From the NCBI RefSeq assembly GCF_002910915.1, contig NZ_NEUF01000182.1:1-49890 (forward strand): a DNA stretch of 49,890 nucleotides, written 5' to 3'. Source of the stretch: Streptomyces sp. SM10 (GTDB lineage Bacteria; Actinomycetota; Actinomycetes; Streptomycetales; Streptomycetaceae). Each line of letters opens with the position of its first letter. Position 1 is the stretch's first letter. Shown piece after piece: positions 22,593-29,714 of the stretch. Made by a program: the position numbers and the translations under genes. Under the pieces are notes generated by a model. That model made no database searches. It had not been told where the DNA came from and saw only the letters and a list, made by a program, of their open reading frames with translations.

Positions 22593-23897
22593 TCAGCCCG
22601 CTTCGGCGAACGCCGCGTCCATCTTCTTCGCTGCGTCGTCCGACGCGGCGTCCACGTCCTTACGGCCGCTGGCGATCTCCTGGAACATGGTCGGCAGGAC
22701 CAGGGAGGCGTCGACCTGTCCCCAGGCCGGGGAGGCGGGGACGAACTTCGCGCCCGCGCCGAGGGTCTCGACGAAGGGGCCGACGAAGGGTTCCTTCTCC
22801 GCCGCCGTGCCCAGCACGTCCGTGTAGGTCGGCAGGAAGCCCATGGTGTCGAACATCTTCGCCTGGGTCTCCTTGCCGGTCAGCGACTTCATGAGGTCGA
22901 CCGCCAGGGTGCGGTGCGAACTGCTCTTGAGTACGCCGATGTTGTTGCCGCCGGCGAAGGCCGGGGCGATCGAGCCCGCCGTCACGCCGGGCAGGGGCAC
23001 GACGGCGTACCTGCCCTTCACGGCGCCCGCCTCGACGGCGGCGTGGCTGAAGTCCCCGCCGATCGCCATGGCCGCCTTCCCGGACGCGAAGGCGGTGACG
23101 GTCGCGTTGCCACCCATGGCCGCGCACTTGGCCGCCGGGCAGTTGTCGTCGCCGAAGAGCGAGGTGTAGGCCTCGATGCCCTTGCGGGCCTTCGCGCTGT
23201 TGATGGCGGACCGGTAGGTCACCCCGGTCTCGTCGGCCAGTTCACCGCCCTGCGCCCAGATGAAGGGCATCGCACCGTAGGTGTACGCGCCGCCGACCGC
23301 GAGGCCGTAGAGGTCCGGCTTCTCCCGGCGGATCTTCTTCGCGGTGGAGATCAGCTCGTCCTGGCTCTTCGGGGGCTCGATGCCGAGGTCCTCGAAGACG
23401 TCGGTCCGGTAGTACAGCGCGCGTACGCCGACGAAGAGCGGCGCCCCGTAGACCTGGCCGTCCACCGTCACCGACTGCTTGGCGGTCGGGTCGGTGTCCT
23501 TGGCCTCGTCCCAGGCGGCGAACTCCTCGCTGACGTCGGCCAGTCCGCCGTCCTTCACGTATCCGGCGGTGTCGGTGTTGCCGTACTCGATGAGGTCGGG
23601 GGCGCTCTTCGGGTCGTTGAAGGCGGCCTTGACGCGCTGGGCCCGGGTGTCGACGGGTATGTACTCGACCTCGACCTCGGCCCCTTCGTGGGCCTTCTCG
23701 AAGTCGGCGACCGCGGCGTCGACGACCTTCTCCTTGGGCTTGTTGCCGACCTCCTGGAAGAGCCAGACGCGGAGCGTGCCGGTCTTCGCGTCCCCCTCGG
23801 CACCGGTGTCGGAGGTCCCCGGTGCGCAGGCGGTGGCGGTGAGGCCGGCCAGCACAAGGGCCGCGGCCGGAGCGGCAATTCGGGCAGAAAGCTTCAT
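22593..23897 (-). CDS. Sugar-binding lipoprotein of ABC importer
   Basis: 434 residues, CUT1 family extracellular solute-binding protein. The signal peptide ends with lipobox ATAC (Cys24). SBP features are DLIEYGNTDTAGYVKDGGL, GAPLFVGVRALYYRTDVFEDL and GKAAMAIGGDFSH. ATG 23897 has AGGGG 7 bases upstream. It is the first gene of the four-gene operon. Given the downstream hexosaminidase and the dre-like site in the promoter, a chitobiose-like or other GlcNAc oligomer is the likely ligand; the binding site itself does not prove this. Matches what I recall as SCO2946. Confidence 0.9.
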   Translation of the reverse strand: MKLSARIAAPAAALVLAGLTATACAPGTSDTGAEGDAKTGTLRVWLFQEVGNKPKEKVVDAAVADFEKAHEGAEVEVEYIPVDTRAQRVKAAFNDPKSAPDLIEYGNTDTAGYVKDGGLADVSEEFAAWDEAKDTDPTAKQSVTVDGQVYGAPLFVGVRALYYRTDVFEDLGIEPPKSQDELISTAKKIRREKPDLYGLAVGGAYTYGAMPFIWAQGGELADETGVTYRSAINSAKARKGIEAYTSLFGDDNCPAAKCAAMGGNATVTAFASGKAAMAIGGDFSHAAVEAGAVKGRYAVVPLPGVTAGSIAPAFAGGNNIGVLKSSSHRTLAVDLMKSLTGKETQAKMFDTMGFLPTYTDVLGTAAEKEPFVGPFVETLGAGAKFVPASPAWGQVDASLVLPTMFQEIASGRKDVDAASDDAAKKMDAAFAEAG

Positions 23898-23918
23898 CCG
23901 GAACCCCTACCGGTCATT

Positions 23919-23937
23919 CGTTGCATTCCATGCAACG
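23919..23937. promoter_or_regulatory. Perfect operator-like palindrome before the sugar operon
   Basis: CGTTGCAT (23919-23926) and ATGCAACG (23930-23937) are perfect 8-bp arms around TCC, 22-40 bases upstream of the binding-protein start codon. The pattern resembles LacI- or ROK-type operators. Its position near or downstream of the likely transcription start fits repression. No cognate regulator gene is adjacent. Confidence 0.65.
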
Positions 23938-23992
23938 TACGTTTCGTTCTGCACAACTGGCAGGAGACTAAGGGCGCGCCCGCACGCCGACA

Positions 23993-24008
23993 AGTGGTCT
24001 CTACCACT
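23993..24008. promoter_or_regulatory. DasR-responsive element (dre-like site)
   Basis: AGTGGTCTCTACCACT: perfect arms AGTGGT/ACCACT around CTCT, very close to the DasR consensus (A-n-TGGTCTAGACCA-n-T). It lies 96-111 bases upstream of the sugar-binding-protein start. DasR is the GntR-family amino-sugar repressor of Streptomyces, so this supports control by GlcNAc metabolism. A second perfect palindrome, ACCACGTGGT, follows at 24013-24022. Confidence 0.75.
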
Positions 24009-24097
24009 CTGTGACCACGTGGTGCAGCCCGTGCAACGCGCACCCCGCCCGTGCTCCGCACCGGGGGCGGACCCCCGGGTGCTCCCGGGCATGCGAA

Positions 24098-24137
24098 CGG
24101 CCTCCGGGGCACGCGTCACCGCGCGCCCCGGAGGCCG
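24098..24137 (-). terminator. Hairpin downstream of the DUF3039 gene
   Basis: CGGCCTCCGGGGC (24098-24110) pairs perfectly with GCCCCGGAGGCCG (24125-24137). It lies about 90 bases past the DUF3039 stop and would separate that transcript from the sugar operon downstream. Confidence 0.7.
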
Positions 24138-24224
24138 GGGTCAGGTCCGAAAAGGCCGAAGATCAGAAAGGCCGGAGGACGGAAGTCCGAAGCGTCCGAA
24201 AAAGGGGATAAGAGGCCGGGTGGG

Positions 24225-24524
24225 CTACTTCTTGCCGCCGTCCTTGCCGTCCTTGCCCTTGCCCTTGTCGCCGCCGGCGCCCATGGACTCGTAGATCTCC
24301 TTGCACATGGGACAGACCGGATACTTCTTGGGGTCGCGCCCCGGGACCCAGACCTTGCCGCACAGCGCCACCACGGGAGTGCCCTCGAGGGCACTGGCCA
24401 TGATCTTGTCCTTCTGGACGTAATGGGCGTAGCGCTCGTGGTCACCGTCGCCGTTCGACACCTGCGGCGTCGGCTCTACGAGGGTCCCCGTACCTGCCCC
24501 GCGCTCGGGCTCAAGAGTGCTCAT
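24225..24524 (-). CDS. DUF3039 protein (small, cysteine-containing)
   Basis: 99 residues, actinobacterial DUF3039 family, function unknown. The core is HERYAHYVQKDKIMASALEG followed by three cysteines (ALCGK then CPMCKE), a possible metal site, and a Lys/Gly/Asp-rich tail. ATG 24524 is preferred to a TTG three codons upstream. Usually found beside yqgE and murA in Streptomyces, as here. Confidence 0.85.
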   Translation of the reverse strand: MSTLEPERGAGTGTLVEPTPQVSNGDGDHERYAHYVQKDKIMASALEGTPVVALCGKVWVPGRDPKKYPVCPMCKEIYESMGAGGDKGKGKDGKDGGKK

Positions 24525-24554
24525 AACTGCCAAGCGTACTGAAAGCTCCGCGCA

Positions 24555-25115
24555 TCAGTTCAGCGAAGGGTCGTCCGGATACGTGGCGATCATCGCCAGC
24601 TCGCTGCGCTGCCGCCGCAGAACCGCCCGCCAGAGGTTCTCCGGGCGCGGCGACGAGACGTCGCCGGGCTCCGACTCGACCACGTACCAGGCACCCTCGG
24701 CCAGCTCCGCCTCCAGCTGACCGGGCCCCCAGCCCGCGTATCCGGCGAAGATCCGCAGCGAGCCGAGCGCCGCCGCGAGCAGCTCCGGCGGGGCCTCCAG
24801 GTCGACCAGGCCGATCGCCCCGTGCACCCTGCGCCAGCCCAGGGGCCCCTCGTCGCCGGGGATCACGGCCACGCCGAGCGCCGAGTCGAGGGAGACGGGT
24901 CCGCCCTGGAAGACCACGTCCGGCTCGCCGGCCAGACCGGCCCAGGACGCCAGGATGTCCCCGACGCCGACCGGGGTGGGCCGGTTCAGGACGACGCCCA
25001 GCGAGCCCTCCTCGTCGTGGTCGAGGAGCAGCACCACCGCACGGTCGAAATTCGGGTCCGCCAGGGCGGGTGCGGCCACGAGCAGCCGTCCTGTGAGCGA
25101 GGACACCTCCGTCAT
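24555..25115 (-). CDS. YqgE/AlgH family protein (UPF0301)
   Basis: 186 residues spanning the whole family: LTGRLLVAAPALADPNFDRAV with the HDEEGSLGVVLNRPT segment, VFQGGPVSLDSALGVAVI, and RIFAGYAGWGPGQLEAELAEGAW. The biochemical role is unknown; AlgH was linked to alginate regulation in Pseudomonas but the family is widespread. The start ATG 25115 opens the conserved region. It is divergent from murA across a 297-bp spacer that must hold both promoters. Confidence 0.92.
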   Translation of the reverse strand: MTEVSSLTGRLLVAAPALADPNFDRAVVLLLDHDEEGSLGVVLNRPTPVGVGDILASWAGLAGEPDVVFQGGPVSLDSALGVAVIPGDEGPLGWRRVHGAIGLVDLEAPPELLAAALGSLRIFAGYAGWGPGQLEAELAEGAWYVVESEPGDVSSPRPENLWRAVLRRQRSELAMIATYPDDPSLN

Positions 25116-25412
25116 GGCACAGATGATCCCGCATCTTCGCCCTTCGCGGACACCAAGTGGCACGCCCGCTCCCGGACGGCCTCCGTCCGCAGCTCAGGGC
25201 GCACCGCCGCCGCACGGGCGCACGGGGAGCGCACGCACGCGGGGCCGCCGGAGGACCCGTACGGGCGGTGACCCTCCGCAAGGCGCGGCCAGCAGAACGT
25301 GTTGGGGCGGATTCATGACGTTCCCCTGCGCCCCGGCGCCTTACGGAAGGGGGGCGAAAGCCCATTACCCTTTTGATGGCCCCCTGCCCGACCACTCCGG
25401 AACGCGAGATAC

Positions 25413-26753
25413 ATGACCGGCACAGACGATGTCCTGCTTGTCCACGGCGGCACCCCGCTGGAGGGCGAGATCCGCGTCCGAGGCGCCAAGAACCTGGTGC
25501 CGAAGGCAATGGTCGCCGCGCTGCTCGGCAGCGGGCCCAGCCGGCTCCGCAACGTGCCCGACATCCGCGATGTGCGGGTGGTCCGGGGGCTGCTGCAGCT
25601 GCACGGCGTGACCGTCCGCCCCGGCGACGAGCCGGGCGAACTCATCCTCGACCCGTCGCACGTCGAGAGCGCGAACGTCGCCGACATCGACGCCCACGCC
25701 GGCTCGTCGCGCATCCCGATCCTCTTCTGCGGCCCGCTGCTGCACCGGCTGGGCCACGCGTTCATCCCGGGGCTCGGCGGCTGCGACATCGGCGGCCGGC
25801 CGATCGACTTCCACTTCGAGGTGCTCCGCCAGTTCGGCGCGACCATCGAGAAGCGGGCGGACGGCCAGTACCTGGAGGCCCCGCAGCGGCTGCGCGGCAC
25901 CAAGATCCGGCTGCCGTACCCGTCGGTGGGTTCCACCGAGCAGGTGCTGCTGACCGCCGTCCTCGCCGAGGGCGTCACCGAACTGTCCAACGCGGCCGTC
26001 GAGCCCGAGATCGAGGACCTCATCTGCGTACTGCAGAAGATGGGCGCGATCATCTCCCTGGACACCGACCGGACGATCCGGATCACGGGTGTCGACAGGC
26101 TCGACGGTTACACCCACCGGGCGATCCCGGACCGCCTGGAGGCGGCCTCCTGGGCGTCCGCGGCACTGGCCACCGAGGGCAACATCTACGTGCGCGGCGC
26201 CCAGCAGCGCTCGATGATGACGTTCCTCAACACCTTCCGCCGTGTCGGGGGTGCCTTCGAGATCGACGACGAGGGCATCCGCTTCTGGCACCCGGGCGGC
26301 GCGCTGAACGCCATCGCCCTGGAGACGGACGTGCACCCCGGCTTCCAGACCGACTGGCAGCAGCCGCTCGTGGTGGCCCTGACGCAGGCGGCCGGCCTGT
26401 CGATCGTCCACGAGACGGTCTACGAGTCCCGGCTCGGCTTCACGTCGGCGCTCAACCAGATGGGTGCGCACATCCAGCTCTACCGCGAGTGCCTCGGGGG
26501 CTCCGACTGCCGCTTCGGGCAGCGGAACTTCCTGCACTCGGCGGTCGTGTCCGGGCCGACGAAGCTCCAGGGCGCGGATCTGGTCATCCCCGACCTGCGC
26601 GGCGGGTTCTCGTACCTGATCGCCGCGCTGGCGGCCCAGGGCACGTCCCGGGTGCACGGCATCGACCTGATCAACCGCGGCTACGAGAACTTCATGGACA
26701 AGCTGGAGAAGCTCGGCGCGAAGGTCGAACTGCCGGGCGGCTCACTCGTCTGA
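25413..26753 (+). CDS. murA: UDP-N-acetylglucosamine 1-carboxyvinyltransferase
   Basis: 446 residues. It transfers enolpyruvate from PEP to UDP-GlcNAc, the first committed step of peptidoglycan synthesis, in the cytosol. It is full length (family about 420-450). Lys26 (RGAKN) is the conserved N-terminal lysine, and Cys124 in GLGGCDIGGRP corresponds to the PEP- and fosfomycin-reactive cysteine of E. coli MurA (Cys115). Asp residues of the active site are in GFQTDWQQP. Monocistronic, with two hairpins downstream. Streptomyces often carry a second MurA elsewhere; I recall the one in this neighbourhood as SCO2949. Confidence 0.96.
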   Translation: MTGTDDVLLVHGGTPLEGEIRVRGAKNLVPKAMVAALLGSGPSRLRNVPDIRDVRVVRGLLQLHGVTVRPGDEPGELILDPSHVESANVADIDAHAGSSRIPILFCGPLLHRLGHAFIPGLGGCDIGGRPIDFHFEVLRQFGATIEKRADGQYLEAPQRLRGTKIRLPYPSVGSTEQVLLTAVLAEGVTELSNAAVEPEIEDLICVLQKMGAIISLDTDRTIRITGVDRLDGYTHRAIPDRLEAASWASAALATEGNIYVRGAQQRSMMTFLNTFRRVGGAFEIDDEGIRFWHPGGALNAIALETDVHPGFQTDWQQPLVVALTQAAGLSIVHETVYESRLGFTSALNQMGAHIQLYRECLGGSDCRFGQRNFLHSAVVSGPTKLQGADLVIPDLRGGFSYLIAALAAQGTSRVHGIDLINRGYENFMDKLEKLGAKVELPGGSLV

Positions 26754-26823
26754 GAGCCCGCCCGACGCGCTCCGGCGCACGCACAGTGCTGCCGCACACA
26801 GCATTGCGCACCTGCGCACCACG

Positions 26824-26866
26824 GCCCGCCGCCCCGGCCCCCGTACGAGGGACCGGGGCGGCGGGC
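26824..26866 (+). terminator. murA terminator hairpin
   Basis: GCCCGCCGCCCCGG (26824-26837) and CCGGGGCGGCGGGC (26853-26866) are perfect arms 70 bases after the murA stop. Confidence 0.8.
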
Positions 26867-27063
26867 TCTGCGCTGTACGGCCCCGGCTCCCCCGGCTCCC
26901 GCATCCGAACGAGCGCCGCAGAACGCCCGTACAGGGCCGAACGTGACGTGTGGCCCTCCCGGGGCCCGTCCGGGGGGCTGGGGCGCCGCAGCCCGCCTCA
27001 CAGCGCCCGCACGGGCGGTGTGCGCGGGAGCGAAGGCTCCGGGACCGGGCTCCGGGTACGCCG

Positions 27064-27097
27064 AAGGGCGGCCGTCCCGGTCGGGACGGCCGCCCTT
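27064..27097. terminator. Bidirectional terminator between murA and hup
   Basis: AAGGGCGGCCGTCCC (27064-27078) and GGGACGGCCGCCCTT (27083-27097), 15-bp perfect arms with GGTC loop, lie 19 bases beyond the hup stop. The flanking A/T ends suit termination in either direction. The rest of 26867-27063 shows no gene. Confidence 0.9.
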
Positions 27098-27115
27098 CTT
27101 GGTGCCCAGGGGGCC

Positions 27116-27397
27116 TTACTTGCCCTTGGCGGCTTCCTTGAGCTTCGAGCCCGCGGAGACCTTCACGCTGTAGCCGGCCGGGATGTTGATCGGGTCGCCG
27201 GTCTGCGGGTTACGAGCGGTGCGAGCGGCACGGTGGGTGCGCTCGAAGGTCAGGAAGCCGGGGATGGTGACCTTCTCGTCGCCCTTGGCGACGATCTCGC
27301 CGACGGTCTCGGCGAGGGCGGCCAGAACGGCGTCGGCGTCCTTGCGGGTCACCTCGGCACGGTCGGCCAGGGCGGCCACCAGCTCACTGCGGTTCAT
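27116..27397 (-). CDS. hupA: HU-family nucleoid protein
   Basis: 93 residues, the short bacterial HU form. The helical dimerisation half (MNRSELVAALADRAEVTRKD) is followed by the beta-arm with the family signature GFLTFERTHRAARTARNPQT and the proline that intercalates DNA (INIPAGYSV). It lacks the long Lys/Ala-rich tail of the second Streptomyces HU (HupS), hence HupA. ATG 27397 has GGGAG upstream. Convergent with murA. Confidence 0.95.
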   Translation of the reverse strand: MNRSELVAALADRAEVTRKDADAVLAALAETVGEIVAKGDEKVTIPGFLTFERTHRAARTARNPQTGDPINIPAGYSVKVSAGSKLKEAAKGK

Positions 27398-27733
27398 GTT
27401 TGTACTCCCGTGTTCTTCTTGCCTGTGAGGCGTGAGATCGAAGCCGATGCTGCCAGGGCCCTCTGACAGTCCCCGGACCCGGGTCTGATGTCAGACCCTC
27501 GCGCCCGAATACGCATCCTGCCCCCACCTGCGGCGCTAACGCCAATCCGGAACCCCTCGGCGTCACACGAAAAGCACCACCGCATGGCCGTGATGACGTT
27601 CCGTCGACTTGTTGGAGCGGTCCGCAGCGGATGCCGGGCCTGTGGGGCTCGCTGCCCGCCCACCCTAAAGGGGCGTTTGGGACGCCGCGACCCGCGACGC
27701 GCCGTACGGAGCGCCCGGACGTGAGCTACGGCA
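27398..27733. other. Intergenic region upstream of hup
   Basis: About 336 bp that should contain the hup promoter and leader (read leftward). No coding potential and no recognised RNA structure was found. A malic-enzyme terminator follows at 27734. Confidence 0.5.
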
Positions 27734-27769
27734 CCGTCCGCAGGAGCCGTGGCCGACCCCCGCGGACGG
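27734..27769 (-). terminator. Terminator of the malic enzyme gene
   Basis: CCGTCCGC (27734-27741) pairs with GCGGACGG (27762-27769), about 30-65 bases beyond the stop codon at 27800. Confidence 0.6.
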
Positions 27770-27799
27770 CGTGTGGTGGGGCCGTCCGGACGTACGGTC

Positions 27800-29233
27800 C
27801 TACGCCGGGTCGACCGCGGCCTCGGCGACCCCGGCGGCCTTCGCGGCCTCCCGGACGGCGCCCGCGACGGCACCCGCGACCTTGTCGTTGAAGACCGACG
27901 GGATGATGTAGTTCGCGTTCACCTCGTCCTCGGCGACGACGTCGGCGAGGGCACGTGCGGCGGCGATCATCATCTCCGTGTTGACGGTGCGGGACTGGGC
28001 GTCCAGCAGACCGCGGAAGACACCCGGGAAGACCAGCACGTTGTTGATCTGGTTCGGGAAGTCGGACCGCCCGGTGGCCACAACGGCCGCCGTCTCACGC
28101 GCGATTGCCGGGTCCACCTCGGGGTCCGGGTTCGCGAGCGCGAACACGACGGCCCCTTCCGCCATGGCCGCCACGTCGGTCCCGTCCAGGACGTTGGGGG
28201 CGGAGACACCGATGAACACGTCGGAGCCGACGACGGCCTCCTTGAGGGTGCCGGTGTAGCCCTCGGGGTTGGTGTTGTCGGCGATCCAGCGCAGCGGGGA
28301 GTCCGGGGTGGCGTCCACCAGGTCCTCGCGGCCCGCGTGCACCACTCCGTGGATGTCGGCGACGACCGCGTGCTTGACGCCGGCGGCGATCAGCAGCTTC
28401 AGGATGGCCGTACCGGCCGCTCCGGCGCCGGACATGACGACCCGTACGTCGCCGATCCCCTTGCCCACCACGCGCAGCGCGTTGGTCAGCGCGGCCAGGA
28501 CGACGATGGCGGTGCCGTGCTGGTCGTCGTGGAAGACGGGGATGTCCAGGGCCTCACGCAGCCGCGCCTCGATCTCGAAGCAGCGGGGGGCGGAGATGTC
28601 CTCCAGGTTGATGCCCGCGAAGCCCGGGGCGATCGCCTTGACGATCTCGACGATGGCGTCCGTGTCCTGGGTGTCCAGGCAGATCGGCCAGGCGTCGATG
28701 CCGGCGAAGCGCTTGAAGAGGGCCGCCTTGCCCTCCATCACGGGGAGCGACGCCATCGGGCCGATGTTGCCGAGGCCGAGGACGGCCGAGCCGTCCGTGA
28801 CGACCGCGACGGAGTTGCGCTTGATGGTCAGGCGGCGGGCGTCCTCGGGGTTCTCCGCGATCGCCATGCAGACCCGCGCCACACCGGGGGTGTAGATCAT
28901 CGAGAGGTCGTCACGGTTGCGGATGGGGTGCTTGGACGCCATCTCGATCTTGCCGCCGAGGTGCATCAGGAACGTACGGTCGGAGACCTTGCCGAGGACG
29001 ACGCCCTCGATGCTCCGCAGCCCCTCGACGATCTCGTCCGCGTGCGAGGTCGAGGAGGCCGCGATCGTGACGTCGATCCGCAGCTTCTCGTGGCCGGAAG
29101 CGGTCACGTCGAGGCCGGTGACCGAGCCACCGGAGGACTCCACGGCCGTGGTGAGGTGGGAGACCGCTGTGCCGCTCGCGGGCACCTCCAGCCTGACCGT
29201 CATCGAGTACGAGACGCTGGGCGCCGTTGCCAT
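27800..29233 (-). CDS. NAD(P)-dependent malic enzyme with N-terminal ACT domain
   Basis: 477 residues. It decarboxylates malate to pyruvate, linking the TCA cycle with gluconeogenesis and lipid precursors. An ACT-like domain (about residues 8-85) precedes the malic enzyme catalytic part: SMIYTPGVARVCMAI, GNIGPMASLPVMEGKAALFK, NLEDISAPRCFEIE and FHDDQHGTAIVVLAAL, then the nucleotide-binding GAGAAGTAILKLL. ATG 29233 with AGGA 8 bases upstream is chosen; the longer frame has no better start. Transcribed alone. Matches the malate oxidoreductase I recall beside hup in S. coelicolor. Confidence 0.94.
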   Translation of the reverse strand: MATAPSVSYSMTVRLEVPASGTAVSHLTTAVESSGGSVTGLDVTASGHEKLRIDVTIAASSTSHADEIVEGLRSIEGVVLGKVSDRTFLMHLGGKIEMASKHPIRNRDDLSMIYTPGVARVCMAIAENPEDARRLTIKRNSVAVVTDGSAVLGLGNIGPMASLPVMEGKAALFKRFAGIDAWPICLDTQDTDAIVEIVKAIAPGFAGINLEDISAPRCFEIEARLREALDIPVFHDDQHGTAIVVLAALTNALRVVGKGIGDVRVVMSGAGAAGTAILKLLIAAGVKHAVVADIHGVVHAGREDLVDATPDSPLRWIADNTNPEGYTGTLKEAVVGSDVFIGVSAPNVLDGTDVAAMAEGAVVFALANPDPEVDPAIARETAAVVATGRSDFPNQINNVLVFPGVFRGLLDAQSRTVNTEMMIAAARALADVVAEDEVNANYIIPSVFNDKVAGAVAGAVREAAKAAGVAEAAVDPA

Positions 29234-29475
29234 GGCCGAGTCCTTCGCTTTCCTGAGCTTCGTTGCCGCACGCGTCCGGGGCAGAGCACCGCACGTGCGT
29301 TCCGATCGTCGCACCTACCGACCGGTAGCCGGTAATGACTGCCACCTTTCGGAAACTTTTTTCCACCATACGAGAAGTTGCCGTCCTGCGTAACCCCGGA
29401 CCGGCTGTGAAACGAAGGGCTCCGGAGGGCCCGGCGGGGCGGGAGGAAGACGGGGAGGCACCCCCGGAACAGAAA

Positions 29476-29509
29476 CAGACCCGCGCCACCAACAGGTGAC
29501 GCGGGTCTG
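29476..29509 (-). terminator. Terminator downstream of the helD-like gene
   Basis: CAGACCCGCG (29476-29485) pairs with CGCGGGTCTG (29500-29509), with inner CACC/GGTG and loop AACA. On the minus strand a TTTCTGTT tract follows. It lies in the 480-bp gap between the helicase-like gene and the malic enzyme; the rest of that gap shows the malic enzyme leader and no gene. Confidence 0.8.
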
Positions 29510-29714
29510 TCTTCTTCACGTAGGTGGCACCGGCCCGCCATGCTCGCCTCGCGGCAAGTGGTCGCTCGTAGCGACGATGGTTGGGCCCGGGGGCTTGGAT
29601 CGAACCGGTGCCGACACCAGGCTAACAAAGACCCCGGAGAAGTGATTCCTGTGCGACGTGTTGACTCGGAAAAGTACGCCGCACGCGGGCACCGGCCGCC
29701 CCCTCCCAGTCCCT

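Noticed and set aside
24150..24215. Short CCGAA-type repeats downstream of the DUF3039 gene
   Set aside because: Irregular spacing and imperfect copies; most likely chance or a decayed terminator region.
29590..29640. tRNA-like string TTGGATCGAACCGG
   Set aside because: It resembles a T-loop on the minus strand, but no T stem, acceptor or anticodon arm can be formed around it.
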